A stretch of 64,000 nt of DNA. Origin: Prinsepia uniflora (lineage: Eukaryota > Streptophyta > Magnoliopsida > Rosales > Rosaceae). Of the stretch, positions 9,376 through 20,679 are shown in pieces. Below the pieces are notes generated by a model. The model was not told where the DNA came from. It searched no databases and saw only the letters and a list, made by a program, of their open reading frames with translations. The stretch covers positions 69,241,586 to 69,305,585 of the forward strand of contig CM064871.1 of assembly GCA_032719365.1 (NCBI GenBank), written 5' to 3'. The translations under genes and the position numbers were made by a program. Position 1 is the first letter of the stretch. Each line of letters opens with the position of its first letter.

Positions 9376-9893
9376 CTCCCCCTTGGATATTTCATGTAAT
9401 GGTGTCGCTGGACTACGCATCTATGTGTTGCCTCGTTAAAACCTTGTCAGGTGACAAAAACCCTATAGGATAAAAATAACCGTGGTCGAAGAAAAGAGTG
9501 CAATGCGCGTGTAAACGATCACATCGGAATCTTCTGAGGTAGCTGATGTCGTCTCTTCTGGAATACAGGTAGATAGTTTGCCTTTGAGATAAAATGCATT
9601 AGAGTTGCTCTACCAAAAACCTTGCCAGGTAAACCCAGTGGGAAAAACCCGTGGTGGAAGGGAAAAGATGTGCAAATGCATATGAGCCAAATTATGGCAT
9701 CTTCAGGATGCATGGTTAGCGGGGTGATCATACCAAAATGTGCCTCATTAAAACCTAACCAGGTAACAAAACCCAATGGGACAAAATAACTCTCGTCGTA
9801 GGACAAAAGAGTACACGATGATCATGTGAGTATACTTCTGGATACTTGGTATACTTCAGGATACTCCCCCTGATCTTGACTCCTTCTGAAAAA
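9376..9893 (-). other. Copia 3' untranslated region
   Basis: The stretch lies between the RNase H stop and the polypurine tract. It has imperfect repeats of a motif like tgcctcgttaaaaccttgtcaggt...aaaaaccc (9430, 9600 and 9740 regions), seen in several plant copia elements. A 95-codon open frame at 9519-9806 lacks pol motifs and is taken as chance. Confidence 0.6.
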
Positions 9894-10646
9894 CTACAGA
9901 TTAGGTAGATCAGCTAGTCTACGTAAACCAATACCTCGCACATGCTGCTGGAATGTGGCCTTTGGTAATGACTTAGTGAACAAGTCTGCATGATTATCTT
10001 GAGATCGTATTGGCTTGATCTCAATCTTCCGATGTTCTTGCTGTTGTTGGTTAAAGAAGAATTTCGGTGCAATATGCTTGGTGTTGTCTTCCTTAATGAA
10101 ACCGGTCTTCATCTGATCTATGCAGGCAGCATTATCTTCGTAGATAACTGTCGGTTCATTATAGGTGGAATTCAGCCCACATGTACTTCGAATATGCCCA
10201 ATAATAGCTCTTAACCATATGCATTCACGAACTGCTTCGTGCAGGGCTAAAATCTCTGTACGATTCGAAGACGTAACAACAAGGGTCTGTTTCGTAGACC
10301 TCCAAGATATTGATGTGTTCCCAATGGTAAAGACATAACCAGATTGGGGACGTGTCTTGTGTGGGTTTGATAGGTAACCTACATCAGCATACCCAACGAG
10401 GCGTGCATCATTTCGAGGACCAAGAGGGTTTGATTCATTCCTCGATGCATATGGATAGAATAAGCCCATCTTCATTGTACCTCTAAGGTATCGAAAGATA
10501 TCTTTTATGCCATTCCAATGGCGGCGCGTTGGCGTAGAGCTAAATTTAGCTAGCAAATTCACAGCGGATGAAATGTCCTGTCTAGTGAATTGATCCAAGT
10601 ACAATAGTGCGCCTATTGCACTTAGATATGGCACTTTTGGTGTCAA
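9894..10646 (-). pseudogene. Copia reverse transcriptase C-terminus and RNase H, block A
   Basis: An open frame of 250 residues. The N-terminal part (PYLSAIGALLYLDQFTRQDI, SAVNLLAKFSS, RHWNGIKDIFRYLRGT) is the copia RT thumb/connection region. RNase H motifs follow: YADVGYLSNPH, SWRSTKQTLVVTSSNRTEIL, YEDNAACI and NHADLFTKSLP near the C-terminus. Acidic residues expected for catalysis remain, though relatives read YADAGYLSDPH. It is the best-kept piece of the element but is only the 3' end of pol; upstream frames carry stops, so no full polyprotein is possible. Confidence 0.85.
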
Positions 10647-11762
10647 TATGTCTTCGTTGTCATCTGCTGGATGAAACTGGTCCTTTTTAGGATCTAGACT
10701 TCAGACGATCATGGGCGTGCTTGAAGGTTTCGCTTTATCCTCATTAAAGCGTCTCAACATCTTCTGGATGTAATTCGATTAATGGACCAAAATTCCATCT
10801 GCACGGTGCTCGAGCTACAGGCCGAGACAGAAGTGTGTTCTCCTAAGATCCTCCCTTTAAAATTATAACTTCAGGTGCTTAGCGGTTTCTTGGATCTCTT
10901 CAGAAGTACCACTATAGCGAACCCGAAACTTGTTTTCTTAATAAACACGCATGGACACGGTTCATTATTAACATATCCCAATCTGATCAAATATTCACTT
11001 AGACAGTTATACTATATCCGTCCGGATTGTTTCAATCCATAAAGTGAACACCTCAAACGAATGGAGAGCGTGTTCCATGGTTTGGAATTATTTGCATCAG
11101 ATATCTTAAGTCCTTCAGGAACTTTCAAACATATCTCTATTTAGATTCTCTATAGAGATAAACATTAACTACGTTTACAAACTGCATATTCAGTTTTTCT
11201 GGAAACTACCAAACTGATAAGGTAGAATAATCATTATGACATTTGTTACGGGAGAATACGTCTCCTCGTAATCAATCTCAGGGTGTTGAGAAAACTGTGC
11301 ACCATTAAATGAGTTGTACATCTAACATCTTCATCTTTCTCATTACGCTTCCTTATGACTATCCATCTAAATCTCGCAGGTTTAACATGGGGAGGTGTGC
11401 GAACTACAGGTCCAAACACCTTCCTTTTTGTCAAGGAATCTAATTTGACTTGGATTGGTTCTTTCTATTTTATCCAGTCTTCTATACGTTGAAATTAATT
11501 CATCAACGAAGTAAGGTTCGATTTCATTTCTGGTTATTATTTCGATAGTTACTGCGAATACATATAAATCATCGATGATAATATCATTTTGATTCCCTAT
11601 CTCACATAAGCATGCATGATTTACCGAGGTCTTTTTATTCTCGTGAGTGGGTTCAAACGTTGAGGCGTCCCCCAACATCGTCTCTTCTAAGACAAACCCA
11701 TAATCCGGAATTATCTCATGAGATGGATCAGATGATATTGTGAAGGGATTCAATTGTGCCAA
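10647..11762 (-). pseudogene. Copia reverse transcriptase, degenerate
   Basis: Recognisable RT N-terminal sequence lies at 11246-11762 in two overlapping frames: SVNHACLCEIGNQNDIIIDD, then KRKVFGPVVRTPPHVKPARF and WIVIRKRNEKDEDVR, typical of TNT1-type copia RT. Frameshifts near 11400 and stops between 10647 and 11245 break it. The YVDD active-site box is not readable in an open frame. Confidence 0.75.
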
Positions 11763-12741
11763 ATATCCTCTTCTAGGGATAAGAATCCTTCGAACCTATT
11801 AGTCTAACTCACTTTTGGGTAGGGACATATGACTGGTTAGTCTCCATGGTCGTACCTCGCCCGTCTGGGACAACACGTCCTACTGGGATGTCTATCCTTG
11901 CAGGCAAGTTTGCAGCATGTATATGTGATCTCGCTACTTTAGCTAGATTAGAGTAAGCGTCTGCCATATTATTAGCTACAGTCGGTAAATCTAGAATTCT
12001 CCGCACTATGTTCTTATTTTATGTGTTCGGAGATTAAGATGAGATATAGTGGGGACATTCCACGTTAATTCACGTCGTTCTTCAGGAACATTTTATGTTC
12101 TTATCTCCCCCTAACGACGAGAAGATTGTCTCATCAAAGTAACTATCCGCAATATTGTGGGAATGAGATCTCCTGTCAAGGGCTCCAAATAGCGTATAAT
12201 GAAGAGAGATGCATAACCGACATGTATGCCCCTTCTTTGTTGAGGTCCCATATGTGTATGTTGTGGCGGCACAATAGGAACATAAATGCACACCCAGAAA
12301 TGCGCAAGTACGAAACATCTGGTTCATACCCAGTCACCAGCTGTAACACAGAACATCGTTGGGTGGCATTGACCTCAACCGGGCCAATATTACTACATGC
12401 AAAATTGCATTGCCCCCGCTAGAAACTAGAAGCTTGGTGCGCATTACCAAGGTGAATTAGTGTTTCTACAAGACCATTATAGGTGTGAACATGAGGAACC
12501 AAATGTTCATCAGCAATCCTAAAGGGCATGCAATACTAATCAAAGTATGTCGATGTAAACTCTCCGGTATTATCGAGTCTTATAGACTATATAAGAGAAT
12601 CCGGGTGGTGTGACCCTCAATGTAATGATTTGGGCTAAGAGTTTAGCAAACGCAGTATGCGTGTGGACAAAAGTGTAGCATGTGACCACTTTGTCGGTAT
12701 CTCAACCTGAACCATGAAAGTTTTCAGAATGGTCCGCATGG
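11763..12741 (-). pseudogene. Copia integrase, degenerate and interrupted
   Basis: Reading from 12741 leftward, FMVQVEIPTKWSHATLLSTR is the start of the integrase catalytic core. Broken frames follow, then the C-terminal integrase region at 12082-12327 (MGPQQRRGIHVGYASLFIIR, YLEPLTGDL). The linker HIHAANLPARIDIPVGRV lies at 11809-12006. Stops and frameshifts are frequent. A gypsy solo LTR separates the core from its N-terminal part. Confidence 0.75.
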
Positions 12742-15700
12742 TGTCAGGACCCACCCCGGTTTCACCCCAAAAACCGAGGTAAATCCTGCTCCCGTCTGAC
12801 ACCCCGACACAACACAAAATTAAACTCACTCTAAACCACCAAAGAACACAGTCAGACGCAGGAGAAACTATACAAAACATTCTGAAGTTAAAGTTTACAG
12901 AGCATAGTACTAATACAGAAGAAAGAAAACTGATAAACCAGATACATGCACACGGAAAATTTAAAATACTCCGGGATCCCTCTTGTGACTTCTATGTCTC
13001 AGACGCTGCCTCGACGCCGTAACCCCGCTCTAGCTCCACGACCTGGAGGGAAATTAAAACAGAAGGTGTGAGTGGACCAGAACAAAAGAAAAGTTTCCAA
13101 AACCATTTTATAAGAAAACCGGGTTTAGCCCTCCGTTTTGAAATCACATGCATAACCCAGTTAGCAAAACAGTTATAAATCACATAAACCTCATCATAAA
13201 AGCATTTACAGAAACACTATAACAACAGTTATAAATTCGTATCGTCATAAAACCGTATCATAAAACATAAATACCGAGTCATCATTCTCCGATCAAACCT
13301 GCTAGATCTATCCGAGTCTTTAAACTCCCGAGTCTTTAAACTCAATCCAGGCCTCAACAATATCCGAGTCTTTAAACTCCCGAGTCTTTAAACTCCCGAG
13401 TCTTTAAACTCAACAGGCTTACGGGGGAAATATCAGTATATCCGAGTCTTTAAACTCCCGAGTCTTTAAACTCAATCCGGGCCCGTCCCCCGTCAAATAT
13501 AATCCGGGTCTTTAAACCCAATAACCAGATCCAGCAAATCCAATCCAAAACCATTTGAAAACCATTTCTCAATCCATATCCAAACCCGAATCTGAAATCA
13601 CTGGTCTGATGACCTTTCGACATCCAGAACCGTCATTCCGAACCCAAATCCGAAAATCCACTTTTCAACTTTAAAACCAAATTCCGATTCCAAAAATCCG
13701 ATTTCAAAACCTAAACCCTTTAATCACCAAATCATGTTTCGAAATCCCTTTATAAACATTTAAACCACTTATCCATTGAAATCCCAAATCCATAACATCC
13801 TATTCAGAAACCACACTTTTCCTCGTAAAACGTGTTGAAAACCGAACTTCCTCGAAAAATGTGCAATTATGTAAAATCAACAAAGCATATTCGATAAACA
13901 TAGAAGCATGATTAAAACCATAAAACAAGTAATTAAAAGCAGTTATGCATGCTCGAGTTTAGAGAAGGGGTCCACTCACGATACCGAGCCCTCAATCGCG
14001 TCCCGAACGTCTCGTACGTTCCTCAGCTTCCTCTGGCAACCCCGATCCTGTCACAAGTCACCAAAGTACATCACTAACACGTCTACCAAGACTCTCCTAA
14101 TTTTCCCCAAAAATCCCCGGGTCCTAAACGTAACGAACCGAAACCCTACACCTTCAACCTTGTAGAACTACTTCGATTCGACGTCCGAACAACCCGAAAC
14201 CAATTCCATTAGACTCGTCACAACACCTAGACTAAAAACCATGTTGACCGTTTTCCCAACCACCGCCGCACGCGTCCCCACGCGCCGCCCAAAGTGGCTG
14301 CGCGTGGCCCTCACGCGCCTGCTACAGTGTCACCAGCAACCTCTGGTCGACCCGGTTTGAAACAGTCACTGCAACTCGAACCGGCGTGGCCAGTTCTCCG
14401 CCGTCCGTCCACCAAATCGACTCCTTTCTTCACCCTCTTCTTCGTCTCGTCCTAAGCTATCCATTCCCTTTACTCAAACACCTCAACTCAACCTCTAAGT
14501 CCTCGACTCAAACTCGAACAAAACTTGAACCAGTCCCCTGTTCTTCCTCCCGGCTAACCAGATTTTCCCCCGTCACGGTGGCTACTTTAGACGGTTCCTA
14601 GGACCTCCCTGAAGCTCACCCAACTCACCAAAACCGTCGACTCGTACTCAAAACCCACGACTCAACGTTTGAACCCAGACTGAAAAATAGAGAACGTCGT
14701 GTATTCCCCGTCGTTCTGGACTCAGCCATGCACTCCCCCATCACGGCTGCACACCCAGAAGATACCTGGGATCCTAATGAGTCCCTTAGACCTCACTGGA
14801 CTCCTCGATTCAACCCCAAAAGCCATGACTTTCGATTTGAAAATCACGGCAAAATAGAGCACTTACACAGGGAGAAGGAATTACCTGTCGTCGACCGCCG
14901 CTGTGCTCACCGTCGCACTCCCTGAAATCCACAGAGTCGTCCTTGTTCCCTGTCGAGTCCAATTACACCACACACAGCCACACCACCACCACGATCTCTC
15001 ACTTCCTCCCTGTTTCCTCTGATTTTCCCGCGAGCTCACACTTAGCACACACACACACACACACTAATTCCCCACCTCCCAACCTTCTCACTGTCTCCCT
15101 CTCAATCTCCGATCACTCCTCACTCGTCAATTCCCACAACACACACACAATCACCGTCCAATACTCCCAACTCTCTCCCTCTGTTTCTGTTCTTCTTTCT
15201 GGTTCGAACAAGCACGAACACAAGACCCAAATAATTGGACCGTGTTCCCTAGAATCCTCTAGCCCTCCTACACGTGTCACCAATCCCACCATTCCTCTCC
15301 CAAGTGGCTCAATCTCAGCCCTCCATTTGTCCCTCTCTGTTGCACAAATCCCAATGTGCAAAAGACCAAACTGCCCTTCCTTTTAAGTCAAATTTACGAG
15401 TTTGCCACTACCTTTCTAGACCCGTAACTCACACATCGTAAGTCCGATGAATACGTGTCGCCTGTCATCGAACTCAGGATAACGAGATCTATCTAACGGT
15501 CCTAGAACATCATAACTTCCTCGGAGTATAACTTCCGAACATCATAACGAGATCTATCTAACGTGTCGTATGCCCTCAACCTTCCGAACATCATAACTTC
15601 CTCCTCGGATGTCGGAATCGAGCGTGCCACCTGTCTACGGCTTCATGACGTCCTAAAATACGTCCTTGTCACCGGTCAAAATCCAATTGACCGCCCGAAC

Positions 15701-15844
15701 TAAAAGTCAACGTTTTACCCGAACTAGGGGCAAAATCGTCATTCTAGGCTAACGACCTTATTGGGACCAACTAACCCCCGATTAAACTCAATAATCTCAT
15801 CTTAAACACTTCCTTAACCCCAGTTCCCGGGACGGGTCATTACA
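12742..15844 (-). mobile_element. Gypsy solo LTR (type II) with perfect target duplication
   Basis: A 3,103-bp LTR in minus orientation, starting TGTCAGGACCC and ending GGGTCATTACA (TG...CA). It is flanked by the 5-bp direct repeat CATGG at 12737-12741 and 15845-15849. No internal region, primer site or polypurine tract is present, so intra-element LTR-LTR recombination has removed the body. Bases 13310-13520 hold GAGTCTTTAAACTC and GGGTCTTTAAACCC units. The (CA)n tract near 15048-15064 is a microsatellite. Open frames such as 14943-15386 are Pro/Ser/Thr-rich chance frames. Confidence 0.9.
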
Positions 15845-17099
15845 CATGGTGGTTGGAAAGTCCACGAAATTTCCATTGTATTATGTACAAGAAAATGGTG
15901 GAGTCTTAACTCATCTTTGCATATAATGGTCTAATATTCGATTTCTGCTAATGAGCAAACTTGGCATAATATTTCATTTAACACAAAGGTGTTTATGAGT
16001 AAGAGGATGCCCGTGCAATATATTGAGGATACGGCGCATCATTACTCTGACCTAGGTGTCCCAACCGGTCATGTCATAATGAGCAACTGCTCGTACTAGT
16101 TAGCTTCTGGCTAACTTTTGGCTAGCTTCAGGCTAGTTTCTCCAGTGTATACTTCTGGACATACTGATGGGAGGTTATGTAAAGATATTCCACTTTCTTG
16201 ACATTAGTATTTTCAATGTGATAACCGTTGACTCGAATATCCATAAATCTCGACAATGTTCTTCTGGAACTTTGGAGAATAAAGAATCTTATTGATGGTA
16301 ATTCAGTACCATTCAACAATGTTCTTTGGTTAGATCTCTCGAGTATAACATTGTCAGCCAGACAATAAACGTCCCCAAAAAATATACATATTTATAGATT
16401 TAATTCAATGGGTCACATGCATGAGAATAAGTGTTTAAATTGAATTAAATCTTATTCGAGCGAGAAAAAAAAACACATGTTCCAAATGATATTTATACAT
16501 GCATTTGAAATCCTTAGAATGGATGATGGGTCATTCATGTCTTGCTTCAGGCAAGAAATTGTCCCTATAGTGGTTAAACTGCTCTTCTAGAGTCTATGTA
16601 AGGGACAAATCATTGTATTTAATGCTTTGAGAAAACGCATCCATAAGCAGCAAATAAGAACTTCAAGTTTTAACAAATAGTATGATAAATCAGATTTTAA
16701 ATGTAAAATCTACTTGTTTTATCATGTCGAGTGAATTCATGAAGGAATCTGCAGGTCCCTTTTTTCTTAACTTTGCCGAAACTACGGGTTCGGTGATTAG
16801 TATGGACTATGAGCTCATTTATAAATATCTACTTTATTGATGAACATCTGATTCATTTAAACACATACATTTTCTAAATAAAATAAATATATAAATTTAA
16901 AATCATTAAAAAATGTAATTAAATAGCACGTAATAATAGTTTGAATGAATGTTTCTATCATAAGATGATTTCATACGTTAAATAAATATTTTGGGCATAA
17001 AGTTTAAATAAATTGACATAATGCTTCGGGCATTAAGATCCATACTTCAAACACATAAGTGAAAAATAAAGAAAAGAAAGAAAAAATAAAATGTTTTCT
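15845..17099 (-). other. Decayed 5' part of copia coding region
   Basis: The interval should contain the integrase N-terminus and gag of the copia element, but apart from the continuation of the interrupted integrase just right of 15845 I recognise no motif. It is AT-rich and stop-rich in every frame. A small imperfect repeat of ggctaacttttggctagctt occurs near 16100-16130. Confidence 0.4.
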
Positions 17100-17724
17100 T
17101 TTCTTTTCAGAATGTGATGGTCTGATTCATATGGTTTGGTTCGACTGGACCGTTTGATTAGAATAATTTGGTTCAAATAGACTAGTTCTGTTTGATTAGA
17201 CCGATTCGATACAGTTAGATCGATTTGATATGATTGGACCGATTTGATCGGAGCCGACTGGGTCGGGCAAATCTAAGTCATGGGCCTTTGGTGTTTGTAG
17301 GCCTTCTGGGCCTAGTCCAACCTTCTGTGCTTGAATTAAATTGGTATCGGTCTGAGCTTGGACTGTGTAGCCTTCAAGGCTATGGGCATGGACTCAACTT
17401 AATGGCAATTAATTTATGTTAATAGTGATAATTAAGTTGGGGTAGCCTTTAGGGCTTGCATTGCAGTCGTTTAAACTGTTATTCCGTTGGCAATTACCAT
17501 CGTTATCATCATCAATTACCACAATAATCAATTGCCCAATACATCATCCATTATCATCATAGCTTATCATCATCATATTATTCACATCATTGCCATTGCA
17601 TCATACATATATTCATATATATCATATATCGTCATATGCATCATGTATATCATCATTATAGTTACATCATATGTATATCATCATATCATAAACATAATTA
17701 TCATGTCATATGATCATGTATACA
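17100..17724. repeat. Low-complexity and short-motif repeats
   Basis: Bases 17140-17260 repeat variants of gattggaccgatttgat. Bases 17490-17720 are an AT-rich catcat/atatcat microsatellite-like tract. Nothing coding is supported; the 99-codon frame at 17487-17786 is a translation of the simple repeat. Confidence 0.6.
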
Positions 17725-18472
17725 ATGAGGAAGGATGGACCATCAAAGCTTCTTTTATATTTTCCACTAATTGTGGCACAAAATGAGGAAGGATGGACCA
17801 AAGCTTTTTTTATATTTTTCACTAATTGTGACACAAAATGAGGAAGGATGGACCATCATAGCTTCTTTTATATTTTCCACTAATTGTGGCACAAAATGAG
17901 GAATGATAGACCTTCAAGGCTTCTTTTATATTTTCCACTAATTGTGACACAAAATGAGGAAGGATATACCATCAAAGCTTTTTTTATATTTTCCACTAAT
18001 TGTGGCACAAAATGAGGAAGGATGGACTTTCAAGGCTTCTTTTATATTTTCCACTAATTGTGGCACCATCAAAGCTTCTTTTATATATTGTGGCACAAAA
18101 TGAGGTAGGATGGACCATCATGGCTTCTTTTATATTTTCCACTAATTGTGGAACAAAATGAGGAAGGATGGACCATCAAAGGTTTCTTTTATATTTTCCA
18201 CTGATTGTGGCACAAAATGAGGAAGGATGGACCTTTAAAACTTCTTTTATATTTTCCACTAATTGCTGCACAAAATGAGGAAGGATGGACTTTCAAAGCT
18301 TCTTTTATATTTTCCACTAATTGTGGCACCATCAAAGCTTCTTTTATATATTGTGGCACAAAATAAGGAAGGATGGACCATCATAGCTTCTTTTATATTT
18401 TTCACTAATTGTGGCACAAAATGAGGAATGCTGGACCATCATAGCTTCTTTTATATTTTCCACTAATTGTGG
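17725..18472. repeat. 58-bp tandem repeat array
   Basis: About 12-13 units of roughly 58 bp: aatgaggaaggatggaccat then caaagcttcttttatatttt and ccactaattgtggcacaa. Units differ by point changes, and two positions (about 18065 and 18330) carry the same shortened variant, so a larger block was itself duplicated within the array. It occurs only in block A. It lies in the leader side of the copia element. Confidence 0.8.
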
Positions 18473-18617
18473 TGTTTGCAACCTCATGATGAACCATCAA
18501 TTCAACAAATAATCATGGTGTTTGCAACCTCATGATGGACACCACATGATGAACCATCAATTCAACAAAAAACATGGTGTTTGTAACCACATGATGAACC
18601 ATCAATTCAGCAAATAT
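18473..18617. repeat. Short tandem repeat, about 45-60 bp unit
   Basis: Three imperfect units of tgtttgcaacctcatgatg followed by aaccatcaattcaacaaa bridge the 58-bp and 80-bp arrays. No coding content. Confidence 0.6.
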
Positions 18618-19325
18618 GGAACGGAAAAATCATGAAGATTATGTCAAATAATTCAATTGAACATATCAATGATCATTAATTCATGTGATTACAAACATGA
18701 AACGAAAAATCATGAAGATTATGTCTAATAATTCAATTGAACATATCAATGATCATTAATTCATGTGATTACAAACATGGAACGAAAAATCATGAAGATT
18801 ATGTCTAATAATTCAATTGAACATATCAATGATCATTAATTCATGTGATTACAAACATGGAACGAAAAATCATGAAGATTATGTCAAATAATTCAATTGA
18901 ACATATCAAATGATCATTAATTCATGTGATTACAAACATGAAACAAAAAATCATGAAGATTATGTCAAATAATTCAATTGAACATATCAATGATCATTAA
19001 TTCATGTGATTACAAACATGAAACAAAAAATCATGAAGATTATGTCAAATAATTCAATTGAACATATCAATGATCATTAATTCATGTGATTACAAACATG
19101 AAGATTATGTCATATAATTCAATTGAACATATCAATGATCATTAATTCATGTGATTACAAACATGAAACGAAAAATCATGAAGATTGTGTCAAATAATTC
19201 AATTGAACATATCAATGATCATTAATTCATGTGATTACAAACATAAAACGAAAATCATGAAGATTGTGTCAAATAATTCAATTGAACTTATCAATAATCA
19301 TTAATTCATATGATTACAAACATGA
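18618..19325. repeat. 80-bp tandem repeat array (about nine units), copia leader
   Basis: Same 80-bp unit as at 8637. Some units are shortened, for example the unit at about 19098 lacks the gaaacgaaaaatcatgaag part. It is followed at 19326-19530 by the unique leader segment and three 53-bp repeats, then the 5' LTR, so it is part of the copia untranslated leader. Confidence 0.8.
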
Positions 19326-19530
19326 TAATTATTGATTCCAATCAAATTTGGATTTAGAACACCTACATGATTGGATTTATCCTTCTCTTGAGCAATCGCC
19401 GATTTGGAGACGATCGTGTTGATTGGATTTATCATTCTCTTGAGCAATCACGATTTGGAGACGATCGTGTTGATTGGATTTATCATTCTCTTGAGAAATC
19501 ACCGATTTGGAGACGATCGTGTTGATAACG
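19326..19530 (-). repeat. Copia leader next to 5' LTR, three 53-bp repeats
   Basis: Direct repeats of gattggatttatcattctct then tgagcaatcaccgatttgga and gacgatcgtgtt. On the minus strand the sequence after the LTR reads cgttatcaacacgatcgtct, where the primer-binding site should be. This does not match the usual initiator tRNA-Met 3' end. Confidence 0.6.
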
Positions 19531-19725
19531 TGTTGTGAAGAATTTAGGAGAGAGTGAATTCGAGATGGAGGTAGAGGAAGAAAATGTTCTTGAATAATGA
19601 GAGTGTCCTATACAAGACTAATTAACCCACTTATATATGGTTAGGGTTAATATAAGTACAATTACCTATCTACTCCTTGTACCCATTTACATAAATAGAC
19701 ATATCACTTAATACAATTTACAACA
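19531..19725 (-). repeat. Copia 5' LTR at the block A/B junction
   Basis: 195 bp, TGTTGTGAAG...TTTACAACA. The next base begins ATCACATGGATTATGCCC, which is P450 intron 3 sequence (block A 2057). The LTR boundary and the duplication boundary coincide to the base. Confidence 0.9.
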
Positions 19726-19777
19726 ATCACATGGATTATGCCCTTTAATATCTTTCATTTTTCTCACCATGTTGCAG

Positions 19778-20679
19778 TAAGTTTTTAAAAACCAGAGATG
19801 AGAAAGAGTCAGAAAAGCTTGAGAAAGGAGTTCGTGACTCCATACTAGAGATTGTTAAGATACGAGAAGAGAAGGCAATGGCCGGAGAAGAGGACGGCTT
19901 TGGGAGTGATTTTCTTGGATTACTTGTAAAGGCTCATCATGATGCCAATGAAAAACAGAGGATTTCAGTAGATGATCTAGTCGATGATTGCAAGACGTTT
20001 TACTTCGCAGGACAAGAAACCGTTAATTCTTTGCTTGCTTGGACTGTCTTTCTTCTTGCACACCATACAGATTGGCAAGAGGAAGCAAGAAAGGAGGTCC
20101 TTCAATCATTGGGCAAACAAACTCCAACTCATGATGGGGTTGCCAAACTGAAAACAGTAAGAAAGTTAAAAGTTTATAGTCATGATGGCTAGAACTATTT
20201 TCTCAGTTAAACTTGAATTCTTATTGTATTTATTTTTCATTTTCATGCAGATGACTATGATTATCAACGAATCTCTAAGGTTATATCCTCCTATTATTGG
20301 CCTTGTGAGGAAAGTTGAAAGGGAAGTTAGACTGGGAAATGTGATTGTTCCTGCTAATGTTGAAGTGGTTCCCTCATGTCTATCAATTCACCATGATCCC
20401 CAAATCTGGGGACCAGATGTGCACTTATTCAAACCAGAGAGATTCTTGGAAGGGGTTGCGAAAGCAACCAACAACCATGTAGGCGCATTCTTACCCTTTG
20501 GAATGGGGCCTCGTACTTGTGTGGGCTTGAACTTTGCAACCACTGAAGCCAAGTTTGCTCTGTCAATGATTCTTCAACGTTACATTTTCACCCTTTCCCC
20601 TGGTTATGTCCACTTGCCGTTTCGTTTTCTCACTCTTCGTCCACAACATGGAATCCAGATATTGCTACAGCCTATTTGA
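19778..20679 (+). pseudogene. 5'-truncated CYP749A-like P450, block B (exons 4-5)
   Basis: Exon 4 (19778-20156) and exon 5 (20251-20679) are intact with the same splice signals as the full gene. They encode the AGQET, ESLR, PERF and FGMGPRTCVG motifs; the exon 5 product has one change (TFTLSPG to IFTLSPG). Exons 1-3 are missing, replaced by a copia LTR 52 bp upstream of exon 4. The product would lack the membrane anchor and about 252 residues, so it cannot be a working P450. The open frames probably reflect recent origin. Confidence 0.9.

Larger units (their letters stand above)
2057..19725. repeat. Segmental duplication block A
   Basis: First of three direct copies of a locus. It runs from inside P450 intron 3 to the copia 5' LTR, 17,669 bp. 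The left part (2057-10910) is colinear with 19726-28570, and 2057-8008 with 37576-43529, with only scattered single-base differences and small indels. Confidence 0.9.
9178..19725 (-). mobile_element. Ty1/copia retrotransposon, block A (degenerate, with nested solo LTR)
   Basis: Short LTRs of about 195-198 bp bound it: 3' LTR 9178-9375 and 5' LTR 19531-19725 (TG...CA ends). A polypurine tract (CCAAGGGGGAG on the minus strand) directly precedes the 3' LTR. Reading leftward the order is leader repeats, decayed 5' coding part, integrase, reverse transcriptase, RNase H, which is the copia order. It totals 10.5 kb including the 3.1-kb solo LTR at 12742. Coding is broken by many stops. Typical 5-bp target duplications cannot be seen because both outer flanks were altered by the block duplication. 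Confidence 0.85.

Noticed and set aside
9519..9806. 95-codon minus-strand frame (also 27189-27476) as a gene
   Set aside because: It lies in the copia 3' untranslated part, between RNase H and the polypurine tract, and has no pol or other recognisable motif.
13310..13520. Regular GAGTCTTTAAACTC units as a CRISPR or operator array
   Set aside because: They lie inside an LTR bounded by a target duplication, with variable spacing and no associated genes.
14943..15386. 147-codon Ser/Thr/Pro-rich frame
   Set aside because: It lies inside the solo LTR, spans a CA microsatellite, and has composition expected of C-rich non-coding sequence.
17487..17786. 99-codon Ile/His/Tyr-rich frame
   Set aside because: It is a translation of an AT-rich catcat/atatcat simple repeat.
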